DNA of 64,000 bases from Nocardiopsis sp. ATB16-24 (GTDB lineage Bacteria > Actinomycetota > Actinomycetes > Streptosporangiales > Streptosporangiaceae), in NCBI RefSeq assembly GCF_030271535.1, contig NZ_JASCXJ010000001.1, positions 248,001 to 312,000 on the forward strand. The letters are read 5' to 3'. The translations under genes and the position numbers were made by a program. Position 1 is the stretch's first letter, and the number at the start of each line of letters is the position of its first letter. Of this stretch, positions 1-8,426 are shown in pieces. The notes under the pieces are model-generated. The model was not told where the DNA came from and made no database searches. It saw only the letters and a list, made by a program, of their open reading frames with translations.

Positions 1-170
1 GTCACCCACCGCGCGTGACCATCACATCGCAATATGTCGTTTCGGCGATCCCTCGAACCCGCTCAAGGAAGAAGTGGGACTCTCCACGCGGCAACAACCG
101 GCCGGCATGATTCCGGTGAGTTCTCCAAGACACGCCGACGGCGCCACCCTGCGACTGAGCAGTGTAGGAC
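1..170. other. left-edge stretch without a recognisable gene
   Basis: The first 170 bases lie downstream of the reductase gene that ends at 171. The reading frames here are antisense or out-of-frame shadows, with no family motifs and no convincing start. I see no strong hairpin that would terminate the minus-strand operon. Confidence 0.4.
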
Positions 171-1196
171 TCAGGCGTTCGTGGCGGAATCGAAACGTAC
201 GGCAAGCGCACCCGATACCGGCCGGAGTTGGCACGCAAGCGTGAGACCGGCGGCCTTTTCCTCATCGGACAACCCCAAGTCCACTTCCATCTCAGCATCC
301 CCTATGAGTACGGAGCATTGGCAGGTGGAGCAGATACCGGCACGGCACGAGTAGGGCGCTTCGAGTCCGGCGCTGAGCATGGCCGAGAGCAGATTCTCGT
401 TCTCAGGCCAGCTGACCGCGTGGGTCTGACCGAAGAGGTCGATGACAGCGGTGGCCACAAGCGATGTGGTGGAGGCGCCCTTGGGAACGCTCCCGGTTCC
501 GAACGACTCGACGGCAAGGCGTTCGTCGTCGATGCCCATGTTCGAGCACGTTTCCTTGACGAGTCGGCAGAAGCCATCAGGGCCACAGACGACCACGGCT
601 GCGTAGTGGTCCTGGCTACCGATGAGACGTGTGATATCGGCCTCGGTGGGGCGCCCTTGGCTCGTGGAGTTCCAGGTGGTCCACGACCTCGGTGTGTTCG
701 ATGGAATCTCACTGACCAGATGCTGGGTCAGGGCCTGGGGAATCGCCGCGCAGTCTTCCTCCCTTCCGACGAACACGATGTCCGCGTTACTCAAGGTGTG
801 ATTCTCGGCCAAGCCTCCGAGAATGGAGATTCCCGATCCGGCGACCAGGCAGAGGATCTCGCTGTCCGCGACAACCGGGGGAAGTGTCATGGTCGGGATC
901 GAGTCCCCCATCCACATCGTGTCGCTTGGTTCGAGTGTGGAGATGAGGCCGTCGGAGACGCCGCCGGTGCCGGTGGATCGTATGAGCAGACTGATCTCAC
1001 CGTGGGAGTGGGTACTGAGGACGGTGAAGGAGGAGACCCTGCGTACTCCAAGTGGCGGTTGCAGGCTGAGGTTGACGGTTTGTCCGGCGACGAGGTTGGT
1101 CAGGGTCCCCTGGGGGCGTATGCGAATGATGTGGCATGACGAGGTCAACCGCTCGCGCCGGATGATCGTGGCGGCCATCCATGGGTCAGCGCGCAT
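171..1196 (-). CDS. FAD/[2Fe-2S] ferredoxin-type oxidoreductase
   Basis: Predicted 341-aa flavin reductase with a C-terminal plant-type ferredoxin domain (PaaE/vanillate-demethylase-reductase type), which would pass NAD(P)H electrons to a partner oxygenase. The N-terminal half has an FAD-binding RxSS-like motif (RVSS, about residue 75). The middle has a nucleotide-binding stretch (LVAGSGISILGG). The C-terminus has the iron-sulfur cysteines, SCRAGICSTCQC followed by a later LAC. The ATG at 1196 is chosen because it lies inside the end of the upstream ligase gene (ATGCGCGCTGA), so the two are translationally coupled; a longer frame upstream is only a shadow. It is the last gene of a five-member operon and is the natural electron donor for an oxidative step there. 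The obvious partner is the truncated YqcI/YcgG-type gene at the operon head. The family is clear; the redox partner is inferred. Confidence 0.85.
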   Translation of the reverse strand: MRADPWMAATIIRRERLTSSCHIIRIRPQGTLTNLVAGQTVNLSLQPPLGVRRVSSFTVLSTHSHGEISLLIRSTGTGGVSDGLISTLEPSDTMWMGDSIPTMTLPPVVADSEILCLVAGSGISILGGLAENHTLSNADIVFVGREEDCAAIPQALTQHLVSEIPSNTPRSWTTWNSTSQGRPTEADITRLIGSQDHYAAVVVCGPDGFCRLVKETCSNMGIDDERLAVESFGTGSVPKGASTTSLVATAVIDLFGQTHAVSWPENENLLSAMLSAGLEAPYSCRAGICSTCQCSVLIGDAEMEVDLGLSDEEKAAGLTLACQLRPVSGALAVRFDSATNA

Positions 1197-2445
1197 GGTC
1201 GACCTCTTCCAGCATGGAGTCAAAGGAGCGGCGTAACCGCAGGGCGTTGACCATGACGTCCTCGTCGTCCGTTCCCGAGACGAACACCAGGCCCAGCGCC
1301 TCGGAATCCAGTAGTGAGTGGGTCTCGGGGTAGGTCGTACCGGGGCGCGCGGGAACCTCTCCGGACAGTACGAAGTCCTGGTCGAGGATCTCGGTCGGGT
1401 TCGCGTCTTTCCGGACCGTCGCCGGCTTATCGAGGCTGAGGAACTCGATCGCTGCGTGAGCACCGAGCTGATAGCCGGTCGGTACGGAGTCCTCCAGCCC
1501 CGCCGCCGTGGCGACTTCCGCGTGAAGCTGCGAGGACCCGGTCAGCGTGTAGGTCTTGAGAGGATGTCCCGCCCCGTGGGGCCGGGCGCCCAGGTCGATC
1601 AGGCACGGACCGTCCTTGTCGAGGATGGCCTCCATGTGCACGGAGCCTTCGCGGTGGTCAAGCGCTTGGAGGACACCGAGTGCGTAGGCGGTGAGCGTGG
1701 CGGTCTCCGAGGACTCCCAGTCGAGCCAGCGCAGACGGTCGTAGACCATCGTGCCGTTCGAGGAGGGATGTTTGTCGTACGTACAGACCGCGACGACGCG
1801 GTGGTCCCCTGCGTGCGAAACGGTGTCGATGACGTATTCGCGGCCGTGGACGAACTCCTGGACGACCGCAGAGGGCTGTTCCCCGCCAAAGAACCCAGGG
1901 GCCGACACGATGGATTCGATCGCCTCCAGGCACTGCTCCACGGTGTCGACGATACACACGCCGACGCTGCCGGCTCCGACGTCGGGCTTGACCACGACGG
2001 GGAAGACCGCCGTTTGGAGCACGGAACGATGGCGGCCTGATGCCACGTCGTGCGCGGTGAACGCTCCGATCTGCTCGGGCACTCGCACCCCGGCATCGCG
2101 CACCGTGGCGTAAAGAAGGGGCTTGTCCCAGAACCGTCGTCCTTGGTCCTCGAAGGCACCGGAGGCGAGACCGAGTTGAATTTTGAGCGCCTCAGCCAAC
2201 GGCACCCCGGACTCGGCGCCTGTGATGACCACATCGACGCCGCGGTCACGGCAAAAGCGCACGATGTCGTCCAGCTGTTCCTCCACAGCATGGTCGACCA
2301 CCAGGGACGGCACGGCTTCACCGGTGGACAGACCGCTGTCCAAAGCGCGCTGGGTCCGAATGGTGTGGTAGGTGAGACCGGCTTCCTGTAGGAGGCCGTG
2401 GTAGTGGACACCGGAGCTGAAGGGGTCAACGAGAAGCACGGACAC
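1186..2445 (-). CDS. ATP-grasp carboxylate-amine ligase
   Basis: Predicted 419-aa ATP-grasp ligase of the type that activates a carboxylate as an acyl phosphate and joins it to an amine, as in L-amino-acid/dipeptide ligases and biotin-carboxylase-like enzymes. Visible features are a central nucleotide-binding segment (FPVVVKPDVGAGSVGV, about residues 150-165), an acidic metal-binding stretch in the C-terminal third (MEAILDKDGPCLIDLGARPHG) and the typical N-terminal Rossmann-like domain. GTG at 2445 is preferred over the more distal GTG at 2460 because AGGAG lies five bases before it. Its start overlaps the end of the MFS gene by 20 bases, and its end overlaps the reductase start. A ligase beside an exporter and redox genes suggests a small modified dipeptide or amide. 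The substrate cannot be read from the sequence. Confidence 0.85.
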   Translation of the reverse strand: MSVLLVDPFSSGVHYHGLLQEAGLTYHTIRTQRALDSGLSTGEAVPSLVVDHAVEEQLDDIVRFCRDRGVDVVITGAESGVPLAEALKIQLGLASGAFEDQGRRFWDKPLLYATVRDAGVRVPEQIGAFTAHDVASGRHRSVLQTAVFPVVVKPDVGAGSVGVCIVDTVEQCLEAIESIVSAPGFFGGEQPSAVVQEFVHGREYVIDTVSHAGDHRVVAVCTYDKHPSSNGTMVYDRLRWLDWESSETATLTAYALGVLQALDHREGSVHMEAILDKDGPCLIDLGARPHGAGHPLKTYTLTGSSQLHAEVATAAGLEDSVPTGYQLGAHAAIEFLSLDKPATVRKDANPTEILDQDFVLSGEVPARPGTTYPETHSLLDSEALGLVFVSGTDDEDVMVNALRLRRSFDSMLEEVDHAR

Positions 2446-3652
2446 GTTGTCTCCTAGCACTACTTGAGTGCGCCGCGCGGGCGAAGAGGACGAGGAGGGC
2501 GGACACGAGGGTCAGCACGAGGAAGCCGATCCACGCGCCGCCGGCGAGGAGGAGGAGCATCCAGCTGCCGATGCCCGGCCCAAGAGCCGCGCCAACGGAC
2601 TGGAAGGCCGCGAGGCGTCCTTGGGAACGAGACTGGTCCGCCTGCGTGGACAGGTCCGCCACGTAACTGTTGGACATGGGAGCGAAGATGCACTCGCCGA
2701 TGGAGAACAGAACCCAACCGACGATGGCGATCACGGCAACACTGGCGAAGCTGCCGGTGATGGTGATGCCAGTACCCATGATCACCACACCAAGGGCTAG
2801 AGCGACCTGTGCGGGCATCCGCTTGGTCACGTAGCTGAGTGGGTATTCCACGGCGATCACGATCACGGGATTGATGATCAGCAGCAAGGAGTAGAGCTGC
2901 ACGCCGTTGGGCTCTGTATCCAGCCGCAGTGGCACGGCGCTCTGGTGCTGCGCGTAGACCACCATGGTCAACGCCATCGCCACGTAGACCAGAAGCAACA
3001 CCCACCGAAGACCTGGAGTGGGTGGAACAGCCTCTCCGGGATCCTGCTCGGAGGTGTCCTGAGTGCCAGGAGACGCACCAGAGTCCGGCCGGCGGGGTCT
3101 GACACCCGCGAGCAGGATCAGGGGCACGATCACCGATCCGACCATGGAGAACCAGAAGAGAGTGTCGAAGTGGTCTCGTCCGATCAGTCCCACCATCGCA
3201 GGTGCGACGATGCTTCCCACGTTGATGAAGATGCGGTAGAACGCGAATCGGGTAACTCGGTCACGCCCGTCAGTCGATTGAGCGACAAGCGCCGATGCCG
3301 GTCCCACAAACGCCTGTGAGGCCATCACGCTGACGGCCGAGATCCCGACCACCCACCACGTCTGCGTATAGTCGATCATCGCCAGGATCGCGAAAAGCAC
3401 CACGTTGATCAGAGTGCTTCCCAAAAGCACCGGGACTTTGCCGAACCTGTCCGCCAACTGCCCACCGAGGAGCGATCCTCCGACGCCGGCGACCCCGACG
3501 ATCAAAAGTGCGACGGCAACCGTGGTCGCGGTCATCCCCGTCTCGGAGAAGAAGATGGCCGCGAAGAGTCCCAGGAAGCCGGTGGCCCGGTTGATGAACG
3601 TGGCGAAGGACAGCGCCCAGATATCGCGTCCGATACGTCGACGTTCTCTCAT
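2426..3652 (-). CDS. MFS exporter
   Basis: Predicted 408-aa major facilitator superfamily transporter with about twelve hydrophobic helices. The loop between helices 2 and 3 carries the usual glycine/Asp-Arg signature (GGQLADRFGKVPVL, about residues 65-78). A hydrophilic Pro/Glu-rich loop near residues 190-215 splits the two six-helix halves. The ATG at 3652 is chosen because it forms an ATGA overlap with the cupin stop and leads directly into the first helix; the longer N-terminal extension is unlike MFS proteins. As the only membrane protein in this operon it probably exports or provides self-resistance to the operon's product, although uptake cannot be excluded. Confidence 0.88.
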   Translation of the reverse strand: MRERRRIGRDIWALSFATFINRATGFLGLFAAIFFSETGMTATTVAVALLIVGVAGVGGSLLGGQLADRFGKVPVLLGSTLINVVLFAILAMIDYTQTWWVVGISAVSVMASQAFVGPASALVAQSTDGRDRVTRFAFYRIFINVGSIVAPAMVGLIGRDHFDTLFWFSMVGSVIVPLILLAGVRPRRPDSGASPGTQDTSEQDPGEAVPPTPGLRWVLLLVYVAMALTMVVYAQHQSAVPLRLDTEPNGVQLYSLLLIINPVIVIAVEYPLSYVTKRMPAQVALALGVVIMGTGITITGSFASVAVIAIVGWVLFSIGECIFAPMSNSYVADLSTQADQSRSQGRLAAFQSVGAALGPGIGSWMLLLLAGGAWIGFLVLTLVSALLVLFARAAHSSSARRQRVRASR

Positions 3653-4002
3653 GACTCGTAGTGGTGGGTCTCGGCTGCTTTGCCACCCTCGGGAAGGATG
3701 AGGTACTGGCACACGCCGTCATGACTCGTGGACTGATGGATAGTGTTCGCAGGGAGGTTGATCACCGCTCCCGGCCCCACCTCGGCGCTCCCAACGATGT
3801 TCTGCGGGGGTCCATCGTCCCATTCGAGGGTCATATGCCCTTTCAGAACAATGAGAGTCTCTTTGACAGAGTGGCTGTGCCAGGCGTGGATCTTGCCGGC
3901 CCGATCAGTCTGGAATTCGATGCCGCCCTGCTCGGGAGCAAAGGCATCGATCGCTTCGGTGAGAGTCAGTCGCTTGCCGAAGTCAATGGTGGGGGTAGGC
4001 AT
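3649..4002 (-). CDS. small cupin-fold protein
   Basis: Predicted 117-aa single-domain cupin. The first cupin motif is visible as HAWHSHSVKETLIVLKG (about residues 38-54), giving two histidines and a glutamate as metal ligands. The second motif is GPGAVINLPANTIHQS (about 76-91), giving the last histidine. Such small cupins are metal-dependent oxygenases, isomerases or sensors; the sequence alone does not say which. The start at 4002 follows a purine-rich GAAGAGAG ribosome-binding site. The gene follows the YqcI/YcgG remnant after 44 bases and overlaps the MFS gene by ATGA, so it belongs to the same transcript. Confidence 0.8.
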   Translation of the reverse strand: MPTPTIDFGKRLTLTEAIDAFAPEQGGIEFQTDRAGKIHAWHSHSVKETLIVLKGHMTLEWDDGPPQNIVGSAEVGPGAVINLPANTIHQSTSHDGVCQYLILPEGGKAAETHHYES

Positions 4003-4046
4003 GGTCGTCTCTCTTCTAGGTGGCTCGTACTGACAGGATAGAGAGG

Positions 4047-4454
4047 TCAGAAGTGCTTGAAGGGGCAGGCCGCCGGCACGTCCGAGGTGTTTCCGTCGTC
4101 AAGATAGTACTGATTCCATTCGCGGTTGTTCTCGTCACCGAAACTGCCTAGGTTCTCAGGAAGGGGAACGGCGTCGTAGGCCGCGAGGCGCCCGCGGACC
4201 ATTGTCCGAGCCGCATCCCCTCGCGGAGTGCCTTCGGCGATGTCATCGAAGACGAACCGCAGCTGGAAGGTGATGCCCACGCGGGACATGCGCCGACTCA
4301 TCCGGTGTTCGTGGAGCTCGGTGTCGACAACGACGAACAACGGCTGACCGTTGAAAGTGAACTCGAATTTCGGATCGTCCAGGGTCCTGGAGATGTCTTC
4401 CGGCCACGGGACGTCATCGAGGTCGGAGACCTCAACTTTTACTACGTTACCTTA
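4047..4454 (-). pseudogene. N-terminally truncated YqcI/YcgG-type gene
   Basis: The reading frame ending at 4047 encodes what looks like the C-terminal half of a YqcI/YcgG-family protein. I can see PWPEDI, DDPKFEFTFNGQP, FVVVDTELHEHRMSRR, and a C-terminal EWNQYYLDD followed by a CPFKHF tail. The similarity runs upstream of the first possible start (TTG at 4340) to an in-frame TAA at 4452-4454, and that extension has no ATG, GTG or TTG. The usual N-terminal half of about 100 or more residues is absent. A characterised relative, GntA of guanitoxin biosynthesis, is a heme-dependent N-hydroxylase, which would fit an operon that also holds a reductase and an amide-forming ligase. Either this is a broken gene, or a short protein starts at the TTG at 4340 (97 aa). 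Decayed IS material begins about 170 bases upstream. The family call comes from memory of the motifs, not from a search. Confidence 0.55.
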
Positions 4455-4624
4455 ATTTGCTCGACTTTGTCTCGGGGGGCAGTAGATCACGGCGAACCGG
4501 GAGGTGATAGATATCCGGGACTATAATCCCGACCAGGTACGATGCGAGATGAGAACTGATCTGGCTCGCCTAGACCGTTGATGGAAAATCGCTGAACCGG
4601 TCCGTGGACACAGCGAAGGGCGCA

Positions 4625-4985
4625 AGGTCAGTGCGTGTCAAGACAAATCTGGAAGCCCTTCTGTCAGCGCTCTACGTCCATCTGGACGACAACGTGTTCC
4701 TTGCTCGTACCTTGATTTTCATCGTCTTCGGACAGCCAGCCAGGGCCACCCCCGCCTGGCACGACGAACTGCGGCCGATGGACGGCACTCTCGCCCCGTG
4801 CTGCGCCTCGCGCACCACCGTGGAACGCTCCGATCCGAGTGAGACGTGCGGCTACGGGCGCGATACCTCCCACCACCGGTTCCACCGGGGGTCGAACTCG
4901 TACTCATCACCATCGCCGAGGGCGCCGTGACGGCCTTCTCCCTGGCCCATCCCAAGGAACTGGACGAACGCGAACATACCCTGTA
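4625..4985 (+). pseudogene. decayed IS982-type transposase remnant
   Basis: Two plus-strand frames together resemble an actinomycete IS982-type transposase. The first frame has the family N-terminus (VKTNLEALLSALYVHLDD, from about 4637). After a deletion it continues with TLAPCCASRTTVERSD...CGYG (about 4785-4860), which matches the region around the first catalytic aspartate. The match then moves to the next frame as GVELVLITIAEGAVTAFSLAHPKELDERE (about 4890-4970). The internal deletion, at least one frameshift and the missing C-terminal third make it non-functional. It sits just upstream of the truncated YqcI/YcgG-type gene and may have caused that truncation. Confidence 0.55.
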
Positions 4986-5879
4986 CCCGCTCCATGGATG
5001 TTGCTTCGGCTCGATGAACAGGTGGCCGCTTCCGGACAGCTTGCCGTCGAACGAAGAGATCGCAGTGCCCAAGACCCGCCCGCGTACCCGCCGAGATGCC
5101 ATGAACGGCCAGATCAGCCCGGTCGGGTATGAATGCCGTCACGTCAGAGCCATTCACGACAAGCTCGCGGAGCCACCACAGGCCGCGTGGAATTCCCGCT
5201 CACAGGTGTCCACCGAACTGAGGTGACTTCAGCACCAAGGCGCACCTGGTCATGGACCAACACTCGGTCCACCGGCCCAAGTCCGTGCGCGCCTGATACG
5301 CCATCAGAATCATCTGGTTCCGGCTCAATGGTGCCGCTCAGCCAGTACTTCAACGGCATGCTCGGTCGTATTGCTCCGCTGTCGAGGCCCGCGTTCTTTC
5401 AACCGGCCTCCCCAGCGTTTCTTGCGGTCGAAGCGCTCAGCGACCTGCGCACCCGTTGGCGGCACGCCACCCTTACGACCGTGTCCGACATCGCTGAGCG
5501 ACGTCATGGAGGCAGCAGCACCCATGCCGTCCACCGACAGCGGGAAATCGAGGTCCTGAACCCACCTTGACACGGACCCCGACCCGCGCGGGCCCCCGCG
5601 CGAAGCCCCGATCCGGCACCGTTCCGGCCGAACCGAGGTGCGCCTCTCCCGTTCCCCACCCGTCCACGGCGCCGTCGGTGTCCGTCCTGTCCCGGTCCTC
5701 TCCCTCGGGCCGGCGGTCGAGACACGGAGGCGGAGTCGCGAAAACCCTCTCCCGATGTCCGTGTCCCCACCCGCCGGCGCACGTCGACCCTGGAAGGATG
5801 ACCCGTCGTGGAGATGCGCACGTTCCACGTGCCGGGGTCATCTCCCGTCCCAGGACGACTCCCCCAGAAAGGGTGCCCC
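4986..5879. other. non-coding stretch, possible further IS debris
   Basis: No intact gene is visible before the GTG at 5880. Around 5228-5285 the plus strand reads DFSTKAHLVMDQ, reminiscent of IS5-type transposases. On the minus strand around 5345-5480 there are GRKGG..P and VER...YDR-like pieces, seen in the C-terminus of the same kind of transposase. The pieces are short, in several frames and interrupted by stops, so I treat the stretch as a probable graveyard of mobile elements and call no gene. Confidence 0.35.
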
Positions 5880-8168
5880 GTGAGCCTGTCCCGACCAAGG
5901 CCCTCGGGGCCCGTCCACTTCGCGGCCGTGCCCATGGCCGCCGTGCTGATCGCACCCCTGGCCCTGCTCGCGCCGCCCCAGGCGAAGGCCGACGTCGTCG
6001 CTCCTTCGGCCGGGATCGTCGGTGCGGTGGAGGAGCGGGTCGCCACCGGGGTGGACCTGGTGTCCGGCCCCGTCCCCGGCCCCGGAGGCGGCGAAGCGCA
6101 GTTCGTCGGTCTGCTCACCGTCGACCTCACCGAGGAGGTCGGTGTCGAGCACGTCGACGGGGGCGCCCTCACCTCACCCGCGACGGTCGAGGACATGGCG
6201 GCCGCGGCCGAGCCTCCGGAGGGTTCCACGGTCGTCGCCGCGGTCAACGGCGGTTTCTTCGACATCGGTGCGACCCAGGTCCCTTTGGGCGCCGGGATGC
6301 GCGACGGGCGCGTGCTCACCTCGCCGGAGGCGGGGTTCGCCCACGCCGTGGTCATCGACGCCGACGGCACGGGCGGCGTGCGTCGGGTGGCCTTCGAGGG
6401 GACCGTCTCCCTGCCCACGGGCGATCTCGACCTCGACGTCCTCAACGCCTCCACCGTCCCCGAGGACGGTGTCGGCCTCTACACCTCGGACTGGGGAGAC
6501 CACCCCCGCGCGCACGTGGTGTACGCACCCGGGACCTCCTCCGGGGACACCGATCCCGCTCCCGTCGCCGAGGTCGTCCTCTCCGAGGGCACGGTCGAGC
6601 ACGTCGGCGACACCCCCGGTAGCGGCCCGATCGACGAGGATGACCAGGTCCTGGTGGCGCGGGGCTCCGCGGCGGAGCGGATCGCCGCCCTGTCCGAGGG
6701 CGACCCGGTGGACCTGGAGCACGCCCTCACCGCCGAGGACGCCGAACCTCGTCTCGTCCTGGGCGGGCGGCACGTGCTGGTCCGCGACGGCGAACCCGTC
6801 CCCGTCGACGACCGGTCCCGCGCACCGCGCACCGCGATCGGGTTCTCCGAGGACGGTGACGTCATGCACGTGGTGTCCACGGACGGGCGCAACCCCGTCA
6901 CCGCCGGGTCCACGCTCACCGAGGTCGCCGAGCTGCTCGCCTCGGCAGGGGCCACCGAGGCCCTGGAGCTGGACGGCGGCGGGTCCTCGACCCTGCTCGT
7001 CCGCGAACCCGGGGGCGTCCGGCCGGTGCTGCGCAACCGTGCCGGCGACCACCTCCGGCGGGTCCCCGACGCCCTGGTGATCACGGCGCCCGAGGGGTCG
7101 GCCCGGACCACGGGCCTGTGGCTGCGGCCCGCGCTGGAGCCCCGTCCCGTGTACGGCTCCGCCACGCCTGCCCAGGAGGACCCTCGCCGGGTGTTCACCG
7201 GCATGCGCCGTACCCTCGCCGCGACCGGGCACGACGAGGCCTTCGGACCGTCCGGTCCCCGTGCGCCCGACGCCCCCGACGACCGCACCGACGAACTCTC
7301 GCTGTCCGCGCCCACCGGAGGCGGCGACGGCCCCCGGTTCGTGGCGGGGCCTCCCGGCCCGGTGACCGTCACGGGAAGGGCGGGCGGCGTCGGGAGCACC
7401 GTGGATCTGGAGGTGCTGCCCGCTCCGGCCGCGCTTCATGCCGTGCCGGGCCGTCTGGGGCTGGCCTCGTCCGAGGACACCGCCTTCTTCGTCCTCACCG
7501 GGGTCACGGAGGAGGGGACTCGGGCGCCCGTCGAACCCGTCGACACCGACGTCGAGGTCGACCCCGAACTGGCCGAGGTCGTGGCCCGAGGCGACGGCCG
7601 CTTCGAGGTGCGGCCACGTGCCGAGGAGGGGAACGGCGCCGTCACGGTGACGGCCGGCGGCGTGAGCACCGAGGTCCCCTTCTCCATCGGTACGCGGACG
7701 GCCCCCGTGGTGACCTTCGACGACGCGCGGGAGTGGACGGCGCGGTCCGCGCGCGGCACGGCCGAGACGCGCCCCGTGGACGGCTCCGACGGCCCCGGAC
7801 TGGCGTTGACCTACGACTTCACCCGCGACATCCGCATCCGGACCGCCTCCGTCCACCCGCCCGCACCGATCGCCCTCGACCACCAGGCCTTCGCTTTCAC
7901 GGTGGGTGTGCGCGGCGACGGCAACGGTGCCCGCCTCATGCTCGGTCTCACCGACGGCAGCGGTGTCGGCCACGCCTTGAAAGGGCCCGCGATCGACTGG
8001 AGGGGCGGGCGCGAGGTGCGGCTGGAGGTGCCCGACGGTGTCGTGCACCCGGTCACGGTCTCCCGTGTGTACCTGCTGGAGGACGACCCGAGCCGCGCCT
8101 ACTCCGGCGAGGTGGTGCTCGACGGCCTCACCGTGGAGACCGCGACGCGGCCCCACTCCCTCGGGTGA
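5880..8168 (+). CDS. secreted phosphodiester glycosidase-like (NAGPA domain) protein
   Basis: Predicted 762-aa secreted protein. GTG at 5880 is preferred to the ATG at 5808. It follows an AGAAAGGG ribosome-binding site and places a classical signal peptide at the N-terminus, with a hydrophobic core AAVLIAPLALLAPP and a likely cut after AKA near residue 37. The N-terminal 400 residues look like a phosphodiester glycosidase (NAGPA/DUF2233) domain: an early VNGGFFD, a central RTAIGF and a late ALELDGGGSSTLLV, the family's acidic glycine-rich signature. The C-terminal half has Ig-like or beta-sandwich character (about 500-590) followed by a jelly-roll-like segment (about 600-755). The family hydrolyses phosphodiester-linked sugars, plausibly in cell-wall polymers. 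It stands alone, convergent with the carboxylase/reductase gene. Confidence 0.8.
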   Translation: MSLSRPRPSGPVHFAAVPMAAVLIAPLALLAPPQAKADVVAPSAGIVGAVEERVATGVDLVSGPVPGPGGGEAQFVGLLTVDLTEEVGVEHVDGGALTSPATVEDMAAAAEPPEGSTVVAAVNGGFFDIGATQVPLGAGMRDGRVLTSPEAGFAHAVVIDADGTGGVRRVAFEGTVSLPTGDLDLDVLNASTVPEDGVGLYTSDWGDHPRAHVVYAPGTSSGDTDPAPVAEVVLSEGTVEHVGDTPGSGPIDEDDQVLVARGSAAERIAALSEGDPVDLEHALTAEDAEPRLVLGGRHVLVRDGEPVPVDDRSRAPRTAIGFSEDGDVMHVVSTDGRNPVTAGSTLTEVAELLASAGATEALELDGGGSSTLLVREPGGVRPVLRNRAGDHLRRVPDALVITAPEGSARTTGLWLRPALEPRPVYGSATPAQEDPRRVFTGMRRTLAATGHDEAFGPSGPRAPDAPDDRTDELSLSAPTGGGDGPRFVAGPPGPVTVTGRAGGVGSTVDLEVLPAPAALHAVPGRLGLASSEDTAFFVLTGVTEEGTRAPVEPVDTDVEVDPELAEVVARGDGRFEVRPRAEEGNGAVTVTAGGVSTEVPFSIGTRTAPVVTFDDAREWTARSARGTAETRPVDGSDGPGLALTYDFTRDIRIRTASVHPPAPIALDHQAFAFTVGVRGDGNGARLMLGLTDGSGVGHALKGPAIDWRGGREVRLEVPDGVVHPVTVSRVYLLEDDPSRAYSGEVVLDGLTVETATRPHSLG

Positions 8169-8426
8169 GCCCCGCGACGGAACGGGTGGAGGCGGGAACA
8201 GGCGACACGCCGTTCCGGTTCGCCATGGCGTGAGGCGAGTGCGTACATGTGAGCGCAGGAGGCCCCCTGTGACCATCGGGAGGCCCCCTTACGATCACTT
8301 CTTCCGTGTGTGATCAAGGAACGCCCTGAACCACGGAGACCTTCGGAAGCGGGTCGCCGCGGTGCCTGGAATACCTGGCGCGACAAAGCATGCGACCGGG
8401 CCCGCTTCCCGTGTCCTTCCGTCTCC

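Noticed and set aside
5225-5560. Possible second transposase (IS5-like) remnant
   Set aside because: Fragments lie in different frames and strands and each is too short to call.
6174-8276. A 700-codon minus-strand frame opposite the phosphodiester glycosidase-like gene
   Set aside because: It is a complement shadow of a gene with signal peptide and NAGPA motifs; it has no motifs of its own.
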